Part shown: positions 26,950 through 36,507 of the stretch, piece by piece
Numbering within the stretch: the first letter of the stretch is position 1
How the letters are laid out: each line of letters starts with the position of its first letter
Origin: Mycobacterium sp. ELW1
Lineage (GTDB): Bacteria > Actinomycetota > Actinomycetes > Mycobacteriales > Mycobacteriaceae
Direction: 5' to 3'
Assembly: GCF_008329905.1 (NCBI RefSeq)
Contig: NZ_CP032155.1
Location: forward strand, 1,674,001-1,738,000
Length of the DNA stretch: 64,000 nucleotides
The notes under the pieces: model-generated
Seen by the model: the letters and a program-made list of their open reading frames with translations, nothing else
What the model was told of the DNA's origin: nothing
The model's database searches: none
Position numbers and translations under genes: made by a program

Positions 26950-28800
26950 CTAACGGCGAGTGGGATCCGGTTGCGGGATAGCGGCCAGCAACTTTCTGGT
27001 GTAGTCGTGCTGCGGGTTGGCGAAGATGTCGTCGGCGTCGCCGTACTCCACCATCGCGCCCCGGTACATCACGACGACGCGATGGGCGAGGTGCTTGACC
27101 ACCGACAGGTCGTGCGAGACGAACAGATACGACAATTCGAACTCGCGCTGCAGGTCCAGCAGCAGGTTGATGATGCCGGCCTGGATGGACACATCCAGCG
27201 CCGACACCGGTTCGTCGAGCGCCAGGATCTTGGGCTGTAGCGCCAATGCCCGGGCGATGCCGATCCGCTGCTTCTGGCCGCCGGAGAACTCACCGGGGTA
27301 GCGGCTGGCGTCGGCTCGGCGCAGGCCGACGATCTCGAGTAGTTCGGCGACCCGTGTGTCGCTACTGGTCTTGTCGAAACCGTTGGCGCGCAACGGTTCA
27401 GCCAGCAGTTCGAATACCGGCAGCCGGGGGTCCAGGGATGCCACCGGATCCTGGAACACCACCTGCAGATCGCGGCGCAGTTCCCGGCGGCGCGAGCTCG
27501 TCAGGGTGGCGACGTCGTTGCCGAGCACCTCGATGGAGCCGGACTCCGGCGCCGCCAGGTCGAGGATCTGGTGCAGTGTGGTGGATTTGCCGGAGCCGGA
27601 TTCGCCGACGATGCCCAGAGTCTGCCCGCGCAGCAGATCGAAGCTGAGGCCGTCGACGGCGCGAACCTCGCCGATGGTGCGGCGGAACACCACGCCCTTG
27701 GTCAGCCGGTAGGTCTTCACCAGGTCCCGCACCGTGATCACCGGAGCCGGATCCGCGGGGTCGTCGACGGTCACCGGCTGGGTGGACACGCCATAGATCT
27801 GCTCGGCCGTGCGGCCGGTGACCTCGTCGGTGCGGATGCACGCCGCCAGGTGGTCTGCGGATGCCGGGTCGATGGTCACCAGTGCCGGTTCCGCAGCGCG
27901 GCACTCGTCGACGGCCAGCGGGCAGCGCGGGGCGAACGGGCAGCCGGGTGGCATATCCACCAGCGAGGGCGGTGCCCCGGGAATTGGCACCAGTCGCGTT
28001 CCCTGCGGCGAATCCAGGCGCGGCACGGAGCCCAATAATCCTGCGGTGTAGGGCATTCGACGGTCGCGATACAGGTCGTCCACCGAGGCGACCTCGACGG
28101 GCCGCCCGGCGTACATCACCAGAGCCCGGTCGGCGAACTCCGCGACCACGCCCAGATCGTGGGTGATGATCAGCACACCGGCACCGGTGACGTCGCGGGC
28201 GGTCTTGAGTACCTCGAGGATCTGGGCCTGAACGGTCACGTCGAGCGCAGTCGTCGGCTCGTCGCAGATCAACAGGTCCGGATCGTTGGCGATCGCGATC
28301 GCGATGACCACGCGCTGGCGCTCACCGCCGGACAGCTCATGGGGAAAGGCGCGGGCCCGTCGCTCAGGCTGGGCGATGCCGACCAGCTCGAGCAGGTCGA
28401 CGGCACGCTTGCGGGCCTCCTGCTTGCCGACGTCCCGGTGGTGCACGGTGATGGCCTCGGCGATCTGGTCGCCGACGGTGTAGACCGGGGTCAGCGCCGA
28501 CATCGGATCCTGGAACACCGTTCCGATGCGCCGCCCCCGGATCTTCGACATCTCGCCGTCGGACAGGCCGAGCAGTTCCTGGCCGGACAGCCGCACCGAG
28601 CCCGACACCGTGGCGTACTCGGGCAGCAGGCCGATGACGGCCATGGCCGCCGCGGACTTGCCCGACCCGGATTCGCCGACCATTGCGACGACCTCGCCGG
28701 GACGCACCTGATAGGTCAGCCCGCGCACCGCAGTCAGGTCGTCGCCGTCGGTGGGGAAGCTGACGGCGAGGTCGGTGACCTCTAGCAGGGCCTCGCTCAT
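26950..28800 (-). CDS. oppD: Oligopeptide ABC transporter ATPase, fused OppD-OppF
   Basis: 616 residues with two ABC domains in one chain. First: Walker [13 protein letters not shown], signature LSGGERQ, Walker [14 protein letters not shown] Cys-containing block [15 protein letters not shown] (about 292-306) follows, usual in OppD/DppD and probably an Fe-S or metal site. Second: [30 protein letters not shown]. Powers peptide import by OppBC. Start overlaps the oppC stop (ATGA). Confidence 0.92.
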   Translation of the reverse strand: MSEALLEVTDLAVSFPTDGDDLTAVRGLTYQVRPGEVVAMVGESGSGKSAAAMAVIGLLPEYATVSGSVRLSGQELLGLSDGEMSKIRGRRIGTVFQDPMSALTPVYTVGDQIAEAITVHHRDVGKQEARKRAVDLLELVGIAQPERRARAFPHELSGGERQRVVIAIAIANDPDLLICDEPTTALDVTVQAQILEVLKTARDVTGAGVLIITHDLGVVAEFADRALVMYAGRPVEVASVDDLYRDRRMPYTAGLLGSVPRLDSPQGTRLVPIPGAPPSLVDMPPGCPFAPRCPLAVDECRAAEPALVTIDPASADHLAACIRTDEVTGRTAEQIYGVSTQPVTVDDPADPAPVITVRDLVKTYRLTKGVVFRRTIGEVRAVDGLSFDLLRGQTLGIVGESGSGKSTTLHQILDLAAPESGSIEVLGNDVATLTSSRRRELRRDLQVVFQDPVASLDPRLPVFELLAEPLRANGFDKTSSDTRVAELLEIVGLRRADASRYPGEFSGGQKQRIGIARALALQPKILALDEPVSALDVSIQAGIINLLLDLQREFELSYLFVSHDLSVVKHLAHRVVVMYRGAMVEYGDADDIFANPQHDYTRKLLAAIPQPDPTRR

Positions 28801-29726
28801 GGCTTCGTCTTCTTCTTACGGCCTCGGCGCAGTGTGGCGCTGCCGGGGTCCAGCGCGTCGCGCAGCCCGTCACCGGTGAGGTTGGCGCACACCAGGATCA
28901 GCACCAGAACACCGGCGGGGAATAAGAACACCCACGGGAATGTCGTCGCCGACTGTGTGCCGTCGGCGATCAGCGTGCCGAGCGAGATGTCGGGCGGCTG
29001 GATTCCGAAACCCAGGAAGCTCAACCCGGTTTCGGCGAGGATCGCCACCGCGACGTTGAGTGCGGCATCGATGATCAGGATCGAGGCCACATTCGGGATG
29101 ATGTGCCGGGTGATGATGCGCCGGCTCGGGACGCCCATATACCGTGCGGCTTGGACGAATTCGCGCTCCCGCAGGCTCATCGTGAGGCCTCGCACCATGC
29201 GCGAGCTCACCATCCAGCTGAACCCGGCCAGCAGCACGATCAGCAAAATGACGTTGGCCGAGCTCTTGGTGATCGGCGTGAGGATCGCGATCAGGATGAA
29301 CGACGGCACAACCAGCAGCAGGTCCACCAACCACATCAGCGTCCGGTCGCGCCAACCGCCGAAGTAACCCGCGATGGAGCCGACCGTCGCGGCGATCCCG
29401 GTCGAGATCACCGCCACGCACACGCCGATGAGCATCGACTTCTGCATACCGCGCAGGATCTGGGCGAACAGGTCCTGACCCAACGCGTTGGTGCCGAACC
29501 AGTGGTCGGTGCTGGGCGGGTCCTGCAGCGCATAGAAGTCGAGATCGGTGTAGGACCAAGGCAACAGCGGCGGCAGGGCGTAGCAGCCGATGAACAGCAC
29601 GATCAGGATCACCAACGAGGCCATCGCGCCCCGATTGCGGGCGAAGCGGCGCAGCACCAGGGTGCGCCGCGAGGCGAATTCCTCGGGCTTGACCCCCGAG
29701 CGGGCGCTGTCGGTCGTCTCGGTCAC
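28797..29726 (-). CDS. oppC: Oligopeptide ABC transporter permease OppC
   Basis: 309 residues from a GTG at 29726 that overlaps the oppB stop (GTGA); a longer reading starts inside oppB and was dropped. Six membrane segments expected; the first is [15 protein letters not shown]. The DppC-like block [20 protein letters not shown] and the coupling loop [20 protein letters not shown] (EAA motif) are visible. Forms the membrane channel with OppB. Confidence 0.9.
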   Translation of the reverse strand: MTETTDSARSGVKPEEFASRRTLVLRRFARNRGAMASLVILIVLFIGCYALPPLLPWSYTDLDFYALQDPPSTDHWFGTNALGQDLFAQILRGMQKSMLIGVCVAVISTGIAATVGSIAGYFGGWRDRTLMWLVDLLLVVPSFILIAILTPITKSSANVILLIVLLAGFSWMVSSRMVRGLTMSLREREFVQAARYMGVPSRRIITRHIIPNVASILIIDAALNVAVAILAETGLSFLGFGIQPPDISLGTLIADGTQSATTFPWVFLFPAGVLVLILVCANLTGDGLRDALDPGSATLRRGRKKKTKP

Positions 29727-30700
29727 GTCACCCTCACCCGGGGATCGAGCATCGCGTAGATGACATCGGACAGCAGCCCGGCCAGAAGCACTACCGCACC
29801 GGAGAACACCGTGATCGCCGCGACGATGTTCGTGTCCTGGGTTGCGATGCCCTGAACCACCCACTCGCCCATGCCGTGCCAGCCGAAGATCTTCTCCACG
29901 AACACCGCCCCGGTGACCAAACCCGCGACGCCGTAGGCGAACAGCGTTGCCATCGGGATCAGTGCGGTCCGCAGCCCGTGTTTGAACAACGCCCTGCGCC
30001 GGGTGAGGCCTTTGGCCCGCGCGGTGCGGATGAAGTCCTGGCCCAGCACGTCGAGCATCGCATTACGTTGGTAGCGGCTATAACCCGCGATCGCGCCCAG
30101 TGCCAGCGTGATCGAGGGCAGGATCAAGTGCTGCATCCGGTCGACGAACTGATTCCAGGAACCGCCGACGGCGTCCGGGGAGGTCTCCCCGATGTATTCG
30201 AAAATGTGCACTCCGAGAATCGAATTCACCCGCAGTGCGGCCAGGATCGCCAAGTTGGCGATGACGAACGTCGGTGTGCTGATCACCAATAGCGACAGCA
30301 GAGTGATCACCCGATCCGACAATCGGTATTGCCGAATCGCCCCCCACGCGCCGACCACGACGCCGATCACGGTGCCCAGCACCGAGCCGATCACCAGTAG
30401 TCGCAGGCTGACCCCGATGCGGCGGCCCAGTTCGTCGGACACCGGCTGACCGGTCACGGTCGTCCCGAAATCACCGCGCACCGCGCCGGCCACCCAGTGG
30501 GCGTAGCGCAGCGGGATCGGCTTATCGAGATCGAGTTCGGCGGCTTTGGCATCGATCACCGCCTGCGGCGGACGCGGATTGCGTTGCATCAGACTGTTCA
30601 ACGGCGCGAACGTCAACGACGTCAGCGTGAACGTGAGGAACGACGCCAGGGCCAGCAGCACCACATAGTTGAGTAGCCGACGCGCCAGAAAACGCGTCAT
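29723..30700 (-). CDS. oppB: Oligopeptide ABC transporter permease OppB
   Basis: 325 residues from ATG 30700 (MTRFLARRLLNYVVLLA). Typical DppB/OppB start with TM1 then LDKPIPLRYAHWVAGAVRGD, and the EAA coupling loop DFIRTARAKGLTRRRALFKH near residue 230. First gene of the operon; 120 bp separates it from a divergent small lipoprotein gene, so the opp promoter lies there. Confidence 0.9.
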   Translation of the reverse strand: MTRFLARRLLNYVVLLALASFLTFTLTSLTFAPLNSLMQRNPRPPQAVIDAKAAELDLDKPIPLRYAHWVAGAVRGDFGTTVTGQPVSDELGRRIGVSLRLLVIGSVLGTVIGVVVGAWGAIRQYRLSDRVITLLSLLVISTPTFVIANLAILAALRVNSILGVHIFEYIGETSPDAVGGSWNQFVDRMQHLILPSITLALGAIAGYSRYQRNAMLDVLGQDFIRTARAKGLTRRRALFKHGLRTALIPMATLFAYGVAGLVTGAVFVEKIFGWHGMGEWVVQGIATQDTNIVAAITVFSGAVVLLAGLLSDVIYAMLDPRVRVT

Positions 30701-30820
30701 TGGCCGCTGCCCGGCGCAGGGTGCATGCAGCACAGGGTAGGAGATGGGCGGTCGAAACGACGCCAGGACCCTTCGTGCGGGGCAGGGTTTAGCTGCGCGG
30801 GGCACGGGAAGACTGCGTGC

Positions 30821-31033
30821 GTGCACGTGAAGCAGCTCACACACCGACTGGTTCCAGCCCTGCTCGTCGCAGTGGCGCTCCCGGCGCTGGCGGCATGCCA
30901 GGACAAGGGCACCAGCGTCGATCCGACCACCATCAGTCTCAGCCCGACGACAGTGCAGACGTCGAAGCCGATGCTCCCGAGTTCGTCGGTGGCGTCGGCC
31001 AGTCCGCAACCTCCGACGCCGAGCAGCGGCTAA
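30821..31033 (+). CDS. Small lipoprotein with Ser/Thr/Pro-rich tail
   Basis: About 70 residues from GTG 30821 (VHVKQLTHRL) or GTG 30827. A signal sequence PALLVAVALPALAAC ends in a lipobox Cys near residue 22; the mature part is short and low-complexity (Ser, Thr, Pro). Probably exported and lipid-anchored. Divergent from oppB. I do not recognise a named family. Confidence 0.6.
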   Translation: MHVKQLTHRLVPALLVAVALPALAACQDKGTSVDPTTISLSPTTVQTSKPMLPSSSVASASPQPPTPSSG

Positions 31034-31149
31034 TCCGCAGGTCAGCGGCTTGCAGGTTTGGTCTCACAGCTTCGGGTTAACCAATTCCCAGCGGTTTGGC
31101 AGGGGAGCCGGCCCGCAGAACTGGTCCGAGACCGATTGGGAGTGTCGAG

Positions 31150-31395
31150 ATGACGAACATCAAAACGCTGTCCGCCGTGGTCGGCGGCAGTGCGATTGTG
31201 GCGATGGGTGCACTGGGCATCGCAATGACCGAGCAAGGTAGCGGCATGATCGTGTCCGATCCCGGCACGTTCACCTCGCCCGTGACGTCCTCGATGACGA
31301 CGGGCGAGACCACCAAGGACACCGCCGTGGAGCCGACGAAGACGCCGGAGGTCGCGTCGCCGCCGGTCACCGCGACGACTCCCGAAGCGCCATAG
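31150..31395 (+). CDS. Small exported or membrane-anchored Thr/Pro-rich protein
   Basis: 81 residues from ATG 31150, with GGAG about 9 bp upstream. One hydrophobic segment (AVVGGSAIVAMGALGIAM, about 9-26) is followed by a Thr/Ser/Pro/Glu-rich tail without predicted fold. Probably secreted or anchored by its N-terminal helix. Not recognised; precedes the carbonic anhydrase gene by 73 bp on the same strand. Confidence 0.6.
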   Translation: MTNIKTLSAVVGGSAIVAMGALGIAMTEQGSGMIVSDPGTFTSPVTSSMTTGETTKDTAVEPTKTPEVASPPVTATTPEAP

Positions 31396-31468
31396 GCCCA
31401 CGGCGTACTTAGAATCAGCTTGATCGTTCGTGGTGGCCTAAGGCGCGCGCGTCGCTAGCCTCGCGGCC

Positions 31469-31960
31469 ATGAGCGTTACCGACCAATACCTGGCCAACAA
31501 CGCCGAGTACGCGAAGACGTTCAGCGGCCCGCTGCCTTTGCCGCCGAGCAAGCACGTCGCCGTGGTGGCGTGCATGGACGCCCGGTTGGATGTGTATCGG
31601 ATCCTGGGTTTGGGCGACGGCGAAGCACACGTCATCCGTAATGCCGGGGGAGTGATCACCGACGACGAGATCCGCTCGCTCGCGATCAGCCAGCGGCTGC
31701 TGGGCACGAAAGAGATCATCCTGATCCATCACACCGATTGCGGGATGCTGACGTTCACCGACGACGTCTTCAAGGGTGAGATCCAGGATGAGGTCGGCAT
31801 CAAGCCCGAGTGGGCTGCCGAAGCGTTCGCCGATCTCGACGACGATGTGCGCCAGTCGCTGAGGCGCATCGAGGCCAGCCCGTTCGTCACCAAGCACGAG
31901 TCGCTGCGCGGGTTCGTCTTCGACGTGGCAACCGGCAAGCTCACCGAAGTCACTCTGTAG
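31469..31960 (+). CDS. canA: Beta-class carbonic anhydrase (CanA/Rv1284-like)
   Basis: 163 residues. Zinc ligands Cys35 (in ACMDARLD), His88 and Cys91 (in LIHHTDCG) and the Asp37-Arg39 dyad are all present, so the enzyme should interconvert CO2 and bicarbonate. Length and placement before cysD match M. tuberculosis Rv1284. Cytosolic. Confidence 0.92.
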   Translation: MSVTDQYLANNAEYAKTFSGPLPLPPSKHVAVVACMDARLDVYRILGLGDGEAHVIRNAGGVITDDEIRSLAISQRLLGTKEIILIHHTDCGMLTFTDDVFKGEIQDEVGIKPEWAAEAFADLDDDVRQSLRRIEASPFVTKHESLRGFVFDVATGKLTEVTL

Positions 31961-31996
31961 TTCAGTCACGCGGTAGTTCTGCCTGCGCTTAATCCT

Positions 31997-32025
31997 TGAC
32001 TTGATCCGTCATGCTCGTTAGATTC
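31997..32025 (+). promoter_or_regulatory. Probable housekeeping promoter of the cysD operon
   Basis: TTGACT (31997-32002), 17 bp, then TAGATT (32020-32025): close to the mycobacterial SigA pattern. Transcription would start near 32032, leaving about 44 nt before cysD with GAGGA just upstream of its ATG. No riboswitch fold was recognised in the leader. Confidence 0.6.
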
Positions 32026-32075
32026 CGGGTTGGCTTTGTAATTCTGGTCAAATCTACCAACTTTACGAGGAAATC

Positions 32076-33005
32076 ATGGCGAGTCCGGTGGTCGAACGCC
32101 CCAAGCCGGGGCAGTACGAGCTGAGCCACCTTCGGTCCCTGGAGGCCGAGGCAATTCACATCATTCGCGAGGTCGCGGCCGAGTTCGAACGGCCCGTGCT
32201 GCTGTTCTCCGGCGGTAAGGACTCGATCGTGATGCTGCACCTGGCGATCAAGGCGTTCGCGCCGGGCCGGCTGCCGTTCCCGGTGATGCACGTCGATACC
32301 GGTCACAACTTCGAGGAAGTGATCGCCACCCGCGACGATTTGGTGGAGCGGTACGGCCTGCGCCTGGTGGTGGCCAGTGTCGAGGAGGACATCGAGGCAG
32401 GCCGGGTGGTCGACAACGGGCCATCGCGCAACCCGCTGCAGACCGTCACGCTGCTGCGCGGCATTCGGGAGAACAAGTTCGACGCCGCCTTCGGCGGTGC
32501 CCGCCGCGACGAGGAGAAGGCCCGGGCCAAGGAGCGGGTGTTCAGTTTCCGCGACGAGTTCGGCCAGTGGGATCCCAAGGCGCAGCGTCCCGAGCTGTGG
32601 AACCTCTACAACGGGCGTCACCGCAAGGGCGAGCACATCCGCGTCTTCCCGTTGTCCAACTGGACCGAGTACGACATCTGGGCCTACATCGGTGCCGAGG
32701 AGATCACCCTGCCGGGCATCTACTACGCCCACCCCAGGCAGGTCTTCCAGCGTGACGGGATGCTCCTGGCCGTCCACGAGTTTTTGCAGCCCACGCCCGA
32801 CGAACCGGTCTTCGAGACCTCGGTGCGGTTCCGCACGGTAGGCGACGTGACCTGCACCGGCTGCGTGGAGTCCACCGCCTCCACCGTCGAGGAAGTGATC
32901 GCCGAGACCGCGGTGTCGCGTCTCACCGAACGTGGCGCCACCCGCGCCGACGACCGTATTTCCGAAGCCGGCATGGAAGACCGCAAGCGCGAGGGGTATT
33001 TCTGA
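32076..33005 (+). CDS. cysD: Sulfate adenylyltransferase subunit 2 (CysD)
   Basis: 309 residues, ATP pyrophosphatase fold with PP-loop LFSGGKDSIVML (about 45-56). Makes adenylylsulfate (APS) from sulfate and ATP with the GTPase CysN, the first step of sulfate assimilation. Further blocks: HVDTGHNFEEVIATRD and RVFPLSNWTEYDIW. Stop and next start overlap by one base (TGATG), so translation with cysNC is coupled. Confidence 0.95.
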   Translation: MASPVVERPKPGQYELSHLRSLEAEAIHIIREVAAEFERPVLLFSGGKDSIVMLHLAIKAFAPGRLPFPVMHVDTGHNFEEVIATRDDLVERYGLRLVVASVEEDIEAGRVVDNGPSRNPLQTVTLLRGIRENKFDAAFGGARRDEEKARAKERVFSFRDEFGQWDPKAQRPELWNLYNGRHRKGEHIRVFPLSNWTEYDIWAYIGAEEITLPGIYYAHPRQVFQRDGMLLAVHEFLQPTPDEPVFETSVRFRTVGDVTCTGCVESTASTVEEVIAETAVSRLTERGATRADDRISEAGMEDRKREGYF

Positions 33006-34855
33006 TGAGCACTCTGTTGAGGATTGCCACCGCCGGCTCCGTAGATGACGGCAAGTCGACCCTGATCGGCCGCTTGCTCTACGACTCCAAAGCCGTGATG
33101 GAAGACCAGCTCGCCGCTGTCGAGCGGACGTCGCGTGAGCGTGGCAATGACTACACCGACCTCGCACTGGTCACTGATGGCCTGCGCTCCGAGCGCGAGC
33201 AAGGCATCACCATCGACGTCGCCTACCGCTATTTCGCCACGGCGAAGCGGAAATTCATCATCGCCGACACCCCTGGCCATATTCAGTACACCCGCAACAT
33301 GGTTACCGGAACCTCGACCGCGCAACTGGTGATCGTGCTCGTCGACGCGCGGCACGGCCTGCTCGAGCAGTCCCGCAGGCACGCGTTCCTGGCCTCTCTG
33401 CTGGGCGTTCAACACGTCGTGCTGGCGGTCAACAAGATGGATCTCATCGATTGGGACCGTGAGCGTTTCGAATGGATCCGCGAGGAGTTCCACGCCTTCG
33501 CCGCCCGCCTCGACATCCACGATGTCACCACCATCCCGATGTCGGCGCTCAAGGGCGACAACGTGGTGACGAAGTCGGACAAGGCGCCCTGGTATGACGG
33601 TCCGCCGCTGCTGAGCCACCTTGAAGAGGTCTACATCGCCGGCGACCGCAACCTGGTCGACGTGCGCTTCCCGGTGCAGTATGTGATCCGGCCGCAGACC
33701 GTCGAGCACGCCGACCATCGCAGCTACGCGGGCACGATCGCCGGCGGTGTGATGCGCCCCGGGGACGAGATCGTCGTATTGCCGAGCGGAAAAACCAGTC
33801 GTATCACGACAATCGACGGCCCGACCGGACCTGTCGAGGAGGCGTTCCCGCCGATGGCGGTGTCGATCAGTCTTGCCGACGACATCGACATCTCCCGCGG
33901 AGACCTGCTGGCCCGCCCGCAGAACCAGCCGGTGGCCACCCGGGAATTCGACGCCACGGTCTGCTGGATGGCCGACGAGTCGTCGCTGGAGCCCGGACGC
34001 GACTACATCATCAAGCACACCACCCGCACCACGCGGGCACGCGTCGGTGCGCTGGACTATCGCCTGGACGTCAACACCCTGCACCGCGACAAGAGCGCAA
34101 CGGCGTTGAAGCTCAACGAACTCGGCCGGGTCACCCTGCGCACCCAGGTGCCGCTGTTGCTCGACGAGTACTCCCGCAACGCCGCGACGGGATCGTTCAT
34201 CCTGATCGATCCCGACACCAACGTGACGGTGGCCGCGGGCATGGTCCGCGACACCGCGCCGACGGCCGCTCGCAGCGCGTCGCCGAACACGGTGCGCCAC
34301 CAGTCGCTGGTGGACTCCGGTGACCGGCTGACGAAGGGGCGCACCCTGTGGTTCACCGGTCTCTCCGGCTCGGGGAAGTCCTCGGTGGCGGTGCTGGTGG
34401 AGCAGAAGCTGCTCGAACATGGTTGCCCCGCTTATATTCTCGACGGTGACAATCTGCGCCACGGGCTCAACGCCGACCTCGGTTTCTCGATGGCGGATCG
34501 GGCCGAGAACCTGCGCCGGTTGGCCCACATCGCCACGCTTATGGCCGATGCCGGCCTGACGATCCTGGTACCCGCGATCAGCCCGCTGGAAGAACACCGG
34601 GAGCTGGCCCGCAAGGTGCACGCCGACCAGGGGGTGGAGTTCTACGAGATCTTCGTCGACACTCCGCTGGAAGACTGTGAGCGACGGGATCCCAAGGGGC
34701 TCTACGCCAAAGCCCGGGCCGGGGAGATCACCCACTTCACCGGAATCGACAGCCCCTATCAGCGGCCGAAGAATCCGGATCTGCGGCTGACCCCCGATCA
34801 CGAGTGCGACGAGCTGGCCCAACAGGTCATCGATCTGTTGGAGGGTCAGGAGTGA
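33005..34855 (+). CDS. cysNC: Bifunctional sulfate adenylyltransferase GTPase / APS kinase (CysNC)
   Basis: 616 residues. The N-terminal GTPase (about 1-430) has G1 GSVDDGKST, DTPGH and NKMD motifs; the C-terminal APS kinase (about 440-616) has P-loop GLSGSGKSS, DGDNLRHGLN and the KGLYAKARAGEI lid. Together with CysD it gives PAPS, the sulfate donor and reduction precursor. The fused form is normal in mycobacteria (Rv1286). Confidence 0.94.
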   Translation: MSTLLRIATAGSVDDGKSTLIGRLLYDSKAVMEDQLAAVERTSRERGNDYTDLALVTDGLRSEREQGITIDVAYRYFATAKRKFIIADTPGHIQYTRNMVTGTSTAQLVIVLVDARHGLLEQSRRHAFLASLLGVQHVVLAVNKMDLIDWDRERFEWIREEFHAFAARLDIHDVTTIPMSALKGDNVVTKSDKAPWYDGPPLLSHLEEVYIAGDRNLVDVRFPVQYVIRPQTVEHADHRSYAGTIAGGVMRPGDEIVVLPSGKTSRITTIDGPTGPVEEAFPPMAVSISLADDIDISRGDLLARPQNQPVATREFDATVCWMADESSLEPGRDYIIKHTTRTTRARVGALDYRLDVNTLHRDKSATALKLNELGRVTLRTQVPLLLDEYSRNAATGSFILIDPDTNVTVAAGMVRDTAPTAARSASPNTVRHQSLVDSGDRLTKGRTLWFTGLSGSGKSSVAVLVEQKLLEHGCPAYILDGDNLRHGLNADLGFSMADRAENLRRLAHIATLMADAGLTILVPAISPLEEHRELARKVHADQGVEFYEIFVDTPLEDCERRDPKGLYAKARAGEITHFTGIDSPYQRPKNPDLRLTPDHECDELAQQVIDLLEGQE

Positions 34856-35580
34856 GCGACCACGACCTCGCGGCCGAGCTGGCCACCCAAGCGGGCAAGC
34901 TTCTGCTCGACGTTCGCGTCGAGCTGGCCGAGGCCTCGGGTGCGGAGCGAAAAGCTGCGGGTGACAAGCGTTCTCACGACTACCTGATGGAAGCACTGGC
35001 TGCGGCACGCCCCGACGACGCGGTGCTGTCGGAAGAGGGGGCCGACGATCCGATCCGGCTGCGCAGCCAACGGGTATGGATCGTCGACCCGCTCGACGGC
35101 ACGCGCGAGTTCTCCGAACTCGACCGTGACGACTGGGCGGTGCACGTGGCCCTGTGGGAGGACGGCGAGTTGATCGCGGGCGCGGTTGCGCTTCCTGCCC
35201 AGGGCGTTACGTTGGCAACCCCTGCGGTGTCGCCGCCCCCGGCGGCGCCGAGCGCTCCGCGGATCGTGGTGTCGCGGACCCGACCTCCGGCGGTGGCGCT
35301 GCAGGTGCGCGACGCGTTGCGCGGCGTGCTGGTCGAAATGGGTTCTGCCGGAGCCAAGGTCGCGGCCGTGATTCAGGGCCGCGCTGACGTGTATGTGCAT
35401 GCGGGCGGCCAATACGAGTGGGATTCGGCGGCCCCGGTGGCCGTCGCCCGAGCCGCCGGGCTGCACACCTCACGTATCGACGGCTCACCGCTGCACTACA
35501 ACAGGCCCGACCCACTGCTACCCGATGTCGTGGTGTGCCGGCCCGAATTGGCCGAGGCGGTGCTGGCCGCCACGCAGTAG
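34852..35580 (+). CDS. cysQ: 3'(2'),5'-bisphosphate nucleotidase (CysQ)
   Basis: 242 residues from GTG 34852 overlapping the cysNC stop (GTGA). Inositol monophosphatase fold: EEGADD, DPLDGTREF and WDSAAPVAVARAAG carry the metal ligands. Removes the 3'-phosphate of PAP and PAPS, so it clears the by-product of PAPS use. In M. tuberculosis cysQ (Rv2131c) is elsewhere; here it is built into the sulfate activation operon. Confidence 0.88.
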   Translation: MSDHDLAAELATQAGKLLLDVRVELAEASGAERKAAGDKRSHDYLMEALAAARPDDAVLSEEGADDPIRLRSQRVWIVDPLDGTREFSELDRDDWAVHVALWEDGELIAGAVALPAQGVTLATPAVSPPPAAPSAPRIVVSRTRPPAVALQVRDALRGVLVEMGSAGAKVAAVIQGRADVYVHAGGQYEWDSAAPVAVARAAGLHTSRIDGSPLHYNRPDPLLPDVVVCRPELAEAVLAATQ

Positions 35581-35589
35581 CGTGGCGCC

Positions 35590-36189
35590 ATGACTGAACT
35601 CAACACCCTGCGGGCGCTCGCGGGCCTTCCGCTCGATCCGCCGAGTCTGGCCACGTCGACGCTGATCCTGATCGACTGCCAGAACACGTACACCCAGGGC
35701 GTGATGGAACTCGAAGGTGTTCAGGCCGCGCTGGACGAGGCGGCGGCGCTGTTGGATCGTGCACGGACTGCGGGCATTCCGGTGATCCACATCCAGCACG
35801 ACGACGGTCCCGGCTCGCTGTATGACATCAGCGGCGAGAGCGGTGCGATCGTGGCCAGGGTCGCCCCGCGCGACGGGGAACCGGTGGTGGTCAAGAACTA
35901 CCCCAACTCATTCGTGCACACAGATCTCGAAGAGCGGCTCAAATCGGTCGGCGCCGAGAACCTGATCATCGGCGGATTCATGACGCATATGTGCGTGAAT
36001 TCGACCGCTCGAGGCGCATTCAACCTCGGCTACGCGCCCACGGTGGTCGCGGCCGCCACAGCCACGAGGTCATTGCCAGGCGTGGACGGTGCGGCCATCC
36101 CTGCAGTATCGCTGCACTCCGCGAGTCTTGCCGCTCTCAAGGATTTGTTCGCTGTGGTCGTCACCGATTCGGACGCCATCTCAGACTGA
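35590..36189 (+). CDS. Isochorismatase-family cysteine hydrolase
   Basis: 199 residues. The catalytic triad is visible: Asp in LILIDCQNTY (about 29), Lys in VVVKNYPNSF (about 99) and Cys in THMCVNSTARGAF (about 133). Family members hydrolyse amides or vinyl ethers; substrate unknown. It starts 9 bp after cysQ, so it is probably the last gene of the sulfate operon. Confidence 0.85.
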   Translation: MTELNTLRALAGLPLDPPSLATSTLILIDCQNTYTQGVMELEGVQAALDEAAALLDRARTAGIPVIHIQHDDGPGSLYDISGESGAIVARVAPRDGEPVVVKNYPNSFVHTDLEERLKSVGAENLIIGGFMTHMCVNSTARGAFNLGYAPTVVAAATATRSLPGVDGAAIPAVSLHSASLAALKDLFAVVVTDSDAISD

Positions 36190-36507
36190 GACCGGCTCTT
36201 GGCCCTTTCCTGAGAGATTTGGGCCACGAACCTGAGAGTCGGATCCGGCGACGTCGCGCCTCGACACGCTCGGCTCAGATACGTTTGTGCGCGTTTCTGA
36301 CGAAACAGAAATTTGCTGAAGCCTGTTAAATCGGGTGTTTCTGCATGTCAAACCCGGTGATGAGCTTCGCTGTGGGGCGCCTGCATGAAATCTGACGTTC
36401 TGGTCAGAAAATATTTTCGACAAAATCGTCAATTACCGTTTTCCCTCAGGTTTTTCTCAGGTACCTTCAGCTTTGTCAGTGTTGACCCCAGCCCGGGAGG
36501 GATTGAA
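36190..36507. other. 318-bp intergenic regulatory region
   Basis: No convincing gene. It holds two CCTGAGAG octamers spaced 22 bp apart (36209-36216 and 36231-36238; reverse of CTCTCAGG), a perfect 12-bp palindrome GAAAATATTTTC (36408-36419), and the direct repeats described at 36444-36462. The stretch 36300-36460 is AT-rich compared with neighbours, as expected for a regulated promoter. Confidence 0.6.
36444..36472 (+). promoter_or_regulatory. CTCAGG direct repeats (MprA-box-like)
   Basis: CCTCAGGT (36444-36451), three bases, TCTCAGGT (36455-36462), then a weaker CTTCAGCT (36465-36472). Two 8-bp direct repeats with a 3-bp gap resemble the box bound by the stress regulator MprA. The same layout precedes the next secreted-protein gene. 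The regulator identity is inference. Confidence 0.5.

Noticed and set aside
31961..32075. SAM or other sulfur riboswitch before cysD
   Set aside because: The leader after the predicted start is only about 44 nt and shows no recognised conserved fold.
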